A stretch of 64,000 bases of DNA from Streptomyces mobaraensis NBRC 13819 = DSM 40847 (lineage in GTDB: Bacteria > Actinomycetota > Actinomycetes > Streptomycetales > Streptomycetaceae). The translations under genes were made by a program, and so were the position numbers. Positions 59,937-64,000 of this stretch are shown in pieces; the first letter of the stretch is position 1; each line of letters starts with the position of its first letter. The stretch is taken from NCBI RefSeq assembly GCF_017916255.1, contig NZ_CP072827.1:124001-188000 (forward strand), in the 5' to 3' direction. The notes below the pieces were generated by a model, which was not told the origin of the DNA, searched no databases, and saw only the letters and a program-made list of their open reading frames with translations.

Positions 59937-61253
59937 CTACGCCGGTACCAGTACGTACGTTCCGGTGCCGTCCTGCTTGCCGCTGCTGTACTGGCGCAGG
60001 GGCTGGCCGTCGGCGTAGCGGTCATGGCCGATCATGGAGCCGGTGTACTTGTTCTGGACCCCGATCTTTCCGGAGCCGGGGACGTCGCGGTAGACGTAGA
60101 ACCGCTGGAGGTCGTCCGCCTTGCAGTCGGCCTGGATCAGGGGCGCGCCCTCGTCGGCCGCGTTCTGCTCCGGGACGGCCAGGCACATGAAGGTGCGGTG
60201 GTTGACGAGGACCTCCTCGGCGATGCCGTTGTGCTCCGGTCCGTGGCACAGCGACCACTGGTCCAGGTCGCCGCTGAAGATCGTGGAGGGCCTGAGCCGG
60301 ACGTAGTCGGCTCCCAGGAGGGGCGCGGTCCAGAAGAGTGCCCGGTCGGGAGTGCCGATCTTGTAGAAGCCCGCGTCGCAGGCGAAGCCCGACAACGCGG
60401 CGGGGCGGGCGGGCCGGCCGGTCGCGTCCCGCTTCGCCGTCGCGGAGGAGTTCAGCGTCGCGGAGGACTTGGCCGCCGCGGGTGCCTTCGCCGTCGCGGA
60501 CGGTTTCACGGCCGCAGATGCCTTCACGGCCGGCGTGTGGGCGCGCCGGACGGCGGTGGTCCCGCAGTCGAGGAGTTCCTGCGCCTTGCGCATGATGCTG
60601 TTCGCCGGCACCTTGTCCTCGCACCGCACCGCGCCCTCTTCGAGGGTCGTGTAGGTGGTGTAGCTGCCGCTGTCGGGGCCCTCGACCCACTTCAGGCCGT
60701 AGGTGTTGTCACCCAGGTCCACCCGGTTGCAGTTGAGGCTGCCGTACTGGCCGGTGACCTTCTTCGTGCCCTCGTAGAGGCCGTAGTAGCCGGGGCGGCG
60801 GAAGTCCCAGGAGATCGTCTTGGACTGGCTGCTGGTGGTCGAGGAGGACATCTGCACGTTCAGGCCCAGGCTCCCGCCCACCTGGCCGAGCACGCCGATC
60901 TGGAAGCTGCCCTGGATGTTGGAGGAGAGGCCGACCTGGACCGTGACCACGGTCTGTGTGCTGGTCTCGACCGTCTGGGAACCCGTCGATCCCTCGGTGA
61001 CGTACCAGCCTTTGAAGTGGGTGATCGTCGGCTGGACTTGGGCGCTCTTGACGTACGGGTACCGCTTGCCGAGGTCGGCGGAGGTACAGGCGTCGCCGAG
61101 CCTCGGCTGGTCGGCGGTGGTGACGGGCTTCGGGTGCCCTGCCGCGGCGGCGGGGCCGGCCGTGAACTGGAGAGCGGCGAGCGCCGAGGTGGCGGTCACG
61201 GCAAGGGCGACCAGCCCCCTGGCCCGGCGGCCGGAGGATCTCAGATGATTCAC
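59937..61253 (-). CDS. Secreted protein: aerolysin-like strand region plus ricin-B-like C-terminus
   Basis: 438 aa from ATG 61253. A signal peptide is clear (basic start NHLRSSGRRARG, hydrophobic core, cleavage near PAAAA-GHP). Residues about 80-165 alternate Ser/Thr and hydrophobic residues (VETSTQTVVTVQVGLSSNIQ, LGLNVQMSSSTTSSQSKTIS), the look of the pore-forming beta-hairpin of aerolysin-type toxins. Residues about 245-285 are an Ala/Lys/Ser-rich linker. The C-terminal 140 residues resemble a beta-trefoil lectin (FMCLAVPEQNAADEGAPLIQ, DDLQRFYVY). Six Cys occur in the mature part. I infer a secreted binding or pore-forming protein; fold prediction would be needed to be sure. Confidence 0.65.
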   Translation of the reverse strand: MNHLRSSGRRARGLVALAVTATSALAALQFTAGPAAAAGHPKPVTTADQPRLGDACTSADLGKRYPYVKSAQVQPTITHFKGWYVTEGSTGSQTVETSTQTVVTVQVGLSSNIQGSFQIGVLGQVGGSLGLNVQMSSSTTSSQSKTISWDFRRPGYYGLYEGTKKVTGQYGSLNCNRVDLGDNTYGLKWVEGPDSGSYTTYTTLEEGAVRCEDKVPANSIMRKAQELLDCGTTAVRRAHTPAVKASAAVKPSATAKAPAAAKSSATLNSSATAKRDATGRPARPAALSGFACDAGFYKIGTPDRALFWTAPLLGADYVRLRPSTIFSGDLDQWSLCHGPEHNGIAEEVLVNHRTFMCLAVPEQNAADEGAPLIQADCKADDLQRFYVYRDVPGSGKIGVQNKYTGSMIGHDRYADGQPLRQYSSGKQDGTGTYVLVPA

Positions 61254-62194
61254 GATGCCCTTTCCCTGGCCGGGTGCCCTGCGTCCCCAGGCCGGATCCC
61301 TGCCAGTGGTGTGGTGGGAGCGGTGCTCGATCGAGGTGAACTTAGCGTCGTCGGCGGCGGGTTGATGACGACGGAATCGGCCGGTCCGGGGGTGGGACGC
61401 CTAGCCCCTCATGGGCTGTTCGGCGGCTTTGCCCCGCCCTGACTCGACGGAATTCCCCCGTGCGCGGCGACGTTCGGCCGCCGCCCTCGTGCGGACGCGC
61501 TACCTGGTCGGAACCACTGCCGCCCGTTCCCCGCGCGCCGGCTGCCGGAACGGCCTTCGGCATCCGCCGACGTGGCCGTCCGCCGTCGAGCGGTCACGGC
61601 GTCTGGCCGACTTGCGCCTTCCCAAACCGCGCCGGTGCGGCGCTCCGTGACGGCCCGGGCACGCACCGCCGCCCGAACACGTCCGTGGACGACGGAGGCG
61701 GGCCATCGCCGGCCCGGCGTGGCGCGGGGATCCGGCGGGGGCGGAACCTGCCTTCCGGTGACCCCGTTCGAGCCGGAGGCAGGCATTTCGATTGAGGAGA
61801 CCATGTCAAGGACGGGTGGCCGGGCCCCTGTCACGCGCTATCACTGGTGCCGCACCTCGTGTCAGGAACACCGCCCTCCCAAGGAGAGGCAGGCCCTCCA
61901 TGGCCTCGTCCGGTCGGCACGGAGCGTTCTCTCATGACCACGCCCGGAGGCGTTCTCCGGACCGGGCGCGGGTGCGAGCGCCGGAGACCCCCGTCGTCCC
62001 GCGGGCCGGACGCGTGGCGACACGGCACGACCACCTCACCAGCCTCACCCGCCGGCCTCCTGAGCCACCCTGCGGCTGAGGCCCGACCCCGCCCCGCAGC
62101 CGGCCCGCCCGGCAGCCGCGGCCGTTGAGGCCCTGGCACCTCCGAGGACGGGCACGGAATAGCACCGACCGGAAGACAGGAAGAGGGGACGAGC
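61254..62194. other. Gene-poor region between the two secreted-protein genes
   Basis: About 940 bp with the divergent promoters of the lectin-like gene and the nuclease gene. Apart from a possible 44-aa frame at 61803-61937 I see no supported gene. Base composition is somewhat more even than in the neighbours around 61320-61450. Confidence 0.5.
61803..61937 (+). CDS. Possible 44-aa peptide
   Basis: ATG 61803 follows a good GAGGAG at the right distance, and the frame runs 44 codons to TGA 61935. The peptide is basic with two Cys (TRYHWCRTSCQEHR). No family is recognised. It may be a small gene or chance. Confidence 0.3.
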   Translation: MSRTGGRAPVTRYHWCRTSCQEHRPPKERQALHGLVRSARSVLS

Positions 62195-63490
62195 ATGCCC
62201 ATACCTGGTTTACGCCGCCGTCACAGAGGGCCGGACCGGAAGCCGAACCGGCTGCGCCGCGTCCTGTCCGGTGCGACGGTGGCCGCGACGGCGGCCGCCG
62301 TCGCCTTCGGCGGCACGGCGACGGCCGCCACCGCGCCCGCACCGCCCGCCGACCGCTCGGGCACCGTCACGAAGGGCCCGGCGGAACGCACCGTCACGTC
62401 CCCCATGACCACGGTGCGGGTGACCGGCCTGGTCGACGGGACCCCGGACCGCGCGGGCAAGGTCACCGTGCGGCTGGCCGACGGAAAGACCCTCGCCATC
62501 CCGGCGGCCGCCAAGGACGTCGTGCTGCGGCGCGCCGCCCAGCAGGCCAGGGCCCACGCCAAGGACTCGGGCGAGAGACCGTGCGGCGTCTCCTGGGTCA
62601 GGCTCAAGGAGAAGGCCGACCACCACCCGGTCGCCATGGAGACCGGGTTCGACCTGAACTCGCCGGCCACCGGCTACGAGTGGCTCGTCACCACCACGGG
62701 ACCGAACGACTACGCGCAGAAGTTCAGCCAACACGGCAACCTCGCCCTGCGCGAGAGCTGGCAGGGCGGTGACAAGAGCGACAAGGACCAGGCCGACGGC
62801 TTCTACTCGGCCGCCGTCGACCCGGAGGTGTCGTACGTCCGGCTCCTGTCCGGCGAGTTGTGCCGCGACATGGGAGCGCACACCACGGTGCGCCTCACCG
62901 GACCGAAGGCCGCGTGCCTGAAGACCGTGTCGGCCAATTCCGGCGCCGGCTGGATCCTGAACAGCACCCAACCGGTCCCGCACCGCAACCGGACGGACCC
63001 GAGCAGCCCGGCCGGTACCCGGGCCACCGGGGCGCAGGCTTGCCTGCGGAACCCGCTCGGCACGGGCAGCGCGGCTTCGGGGGACATCACCGGCTGGCAG
63101 GACGCGCAGCAGTTCGTCGCCACGCACCCGCCCGCGGCCGCGATCGCCCGGTGCCACCTGATCGCCAACATCCTCGGCGGGAAGGGGCAGATCCTGGACG
63201 GCGGACAGGCCAACCTCGTCCCCTGCTGGCAGGTGGGGATGAACACCGGAACGCCCAGCATGCGGACCTACGAGAAGCAGGTGCAGGACCAGGTCGCGGA
63301 CCCCGGCATGGGGCCGGACGACGCGGTCTTCTACCAGGTGACGCCCCTCTACCAGGACGGCGCCAGCACCATCCCCACGGGGGTCGTCATGAGCGCCAAG
63401 GTCCAGCGTGCGAACGGGACGGAGAGCCTGATGTTCACCACCAGCGTCCCCAACACGCAGGCCACCAGCGGACTCAACCTCGGAAACTGA
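62195..63490 (+). CDS. Secreted DNA/RNA non-specific endonuclease
   Basis: 431 aa from ATG 62195 with GAGGGGA upstream. A signal peptide spans about residues 1-46 (RRVLSGATVAATAAAVAFGG, then ATA-AT). The C-terminal 120 residues match the His-Me-finger nuclease domain of the Endonuclease_NS_2 type: ARCHLIANILGGKG (catalytic His where others have RGHL), GGQANLVPCWQVGMNTG (metal-binding Asn region), MRTYEKQVQDQVA and VFYQVTPLYQDG. The middle (about 110-300) has several Cys and no domain I can name. It is probably an extracellular nutritional or competitive nuclease. Confidence 0.88.
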   Translation: MPIPGLRRRHRGPDRKPNRLRRVLSGATVAATAAAVAFGGTATAATAPAPPADRSGTVTKGPAERTVTSPMTTVRVTGLVDGTPDRAGKVTVRLADGKTLAIPAAAKDVVLRRAAQQARAHAKDSGERPCGVSWVRLKEKADHHPVAMETGFDLNSPATGYEWLVTTTGPNDYAQKFSQHGNLALRESWQGGDKSDKDQADGFYSAAVDPEVSYVRLLSGELCRDMGAHTTVRLTGPKAACLKTVSANSGAGWILNSTQPVPHRNRTDPSSPAGTRATGAQACLRNPLGTGSAASGDITGWQDAQQFVATHPPAAAIARCHLIANILGGKGQILDGGQANLVPCWQVGMNTGTPSMRTYEKQVQDQVADPGMGPDDAVFYQVTPLYQDGASTIPTGVVMSAKVQRANGTESLMFTTSVPNTQATSGLNLGN

Positions 63491-63519
63491 TCGGATCCGG
63501 CCCTCCGGCCGGAATCCGA
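63491..63519. terminator. Hairpin after the nuclease gene
   Basis: Imperfect 12-bp stem with one bulged base, starting right after the stop codon. Confidence 0.6.
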
Positions 63520-63558
63520 CCTCGCGATCCGGCCCGACGCGCACCCCAGGGAGCCGCA

Positions 63559-64000
63559 ATGCCCGGAACGGGCCGAACCACCCCGCCGCGACCGGTCGAC
63601 GTCACGGCCGTCCTCCCGCGGCTGGCTCCGCTGGCGCGCACGGCGACCCGGCTGCACCCGCGCCCCGGGTCGCCGTCACCGCACCACAGCTCGGTCGGCG
63701 GGCCACCGCTGTGGCCCGCCGGCGAACCGTGGCCGTACTGCGCCGGCCCGCACGTGCCGGACGGGAACCCGGCCACCTCGCCACAGGACGTGCGACTGGG
63801 CCGGCGCATCCGGGCGGCGGCGGAGAGCAGACCGCCGGGCCACCCCCGCTTCACCCCCGAGGAGACGGCGGTCCTCCGGCGGATCAGCGCCGGCCACCCA
63901 TGGCCCGACGGCCCGGTCGCCATGCTGCCCGTGGCCCAGCTGTACGCACGCGACGTCCCCTCACTGCGCCCGCCCGGGCGGGCGGATCTGCTCCAGGTGC
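63559..64000 (+). CDS. DUF1963-like protein, 3' end outside window
   Basis: 147 codons are visible from ATG 63559 (GGGAG upstream). Text such as VGGPPLWPAGEPWPYC, then AMLPVAQLYARDVPSLRPPG and ADLLQV, resembles the YwqG/DUF1963 group of uncharacterised bacterial proteins. The reading frame is open at the window edge. Confidence 0.65.
   Translation, partial: MPGTGRTTPPRPVDVTAVLPRLAPLARTATRLHPRPGSPSPHHSSVGGPPLWPAGEPWPYCAGPHVPDGNPATSPQDVRLGRRIRAAAESRPPGHPRFTPEETAVLRRISAGHPWPDGPVAMLPVAQLYARDVPSLRPPGRADLLQV

Overview
The window is chromosomal DNA of very high GC content from a Streptomyces or a close relative. GTG starts are common, stop/start overlaps (ATGA, GTGA) link genes, third codon positions are almost all G or C, and many products have their nearest known relatives in Streptomyces. 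Only the sequence was read; no searches were run, so family names rest on motifs recognised by eye.

Region 1 (1-33.7 kb) is a hybrid NRPS/PKS biosynthetic locus in two arms. The left arm (minus strand, 6074 to <1) encodes a phosphatidylserine-decarboxylase-like pyruvoyl enzyme, a free-standing condensation protein whose C-terminal carrier domain has lost its Ser, and an NRPS (C-A-start of T, running off the window) with an Asn-type A domain. A SulP permease (apparent frameshift), an ArsR regulator and a YjdM/PhnA protein lie between the arms. The right arm (plus strand, 9772-32982) encodes a three-carrier NRPS whose first A domain has collapsed to a remnant, an arginine beta-hydroxylase-like (VioC-type) oxygenase, a type II thioesterase, an MFS exporter, a Cys-nucleophile alpha/beta-hydrolase resembling the aminoacyl shuttles SyrC/CmaE, a free-standing Asn-type A-T protein, a SyrP-type oxygenase, and a one-module PKS (acyl-ligase-ACP-KS-AT-DH-KR-ACP-TE). 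My reading is that A-T loads Asn, the SyrP-like enzyme hydroxylates it on the carrier, and the Cys enzyme moves it onto the NRPS carrier whose own A domain is gone. The VioC-like enzyme would supply hydroxy-Arg for a basic-residue A domain, and the last module N-methylates. A XRE/cupin regulator and an epoxide-hydrolase-like protein border the cluster.

Region 2 (35-59.7 kb) looks like a hypoxia/dormancy island of the type controlled by OsdR/OsdK in S. coelicolor and DevR/DevS (DosR/DosS) in Mycobacterium tuberculosis. It holds phosphoketolase, a DevR-like response regulator overlapping a flavin/pyridoxamine-oxidase-fold gene, a DevS-like GAF sensor kinase, a complete arginine deiminase operon (arcA-arcB-arcC-transporter), two Acg-type nitroreductases, a tandem universal stress protein, an Rv1733c-like membrane protein, a CBS-BON protein, AdhE, an anti-sigma-type ATPase, two CNB-only proteins, a D-lactate-dehydrogenase-like enzyme and a HTH-PNPOx fusion. 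A recurring site close to GGGACCTTCGGCCC sits upstream of most of these genes and resembles the DevR box.

Region 3 (59.9-64 kb) encodes two secreted proteins: one with an aerolysin-like Ser/Thr-rich strand region and a ricin-B-like C-terminus, the other a DNA/RNA non-specific endonuclease. A DUF1963-like gene is cut by the window edge. No tRNA, rRNA, CRISPR array, transposase or integrase was recognised.
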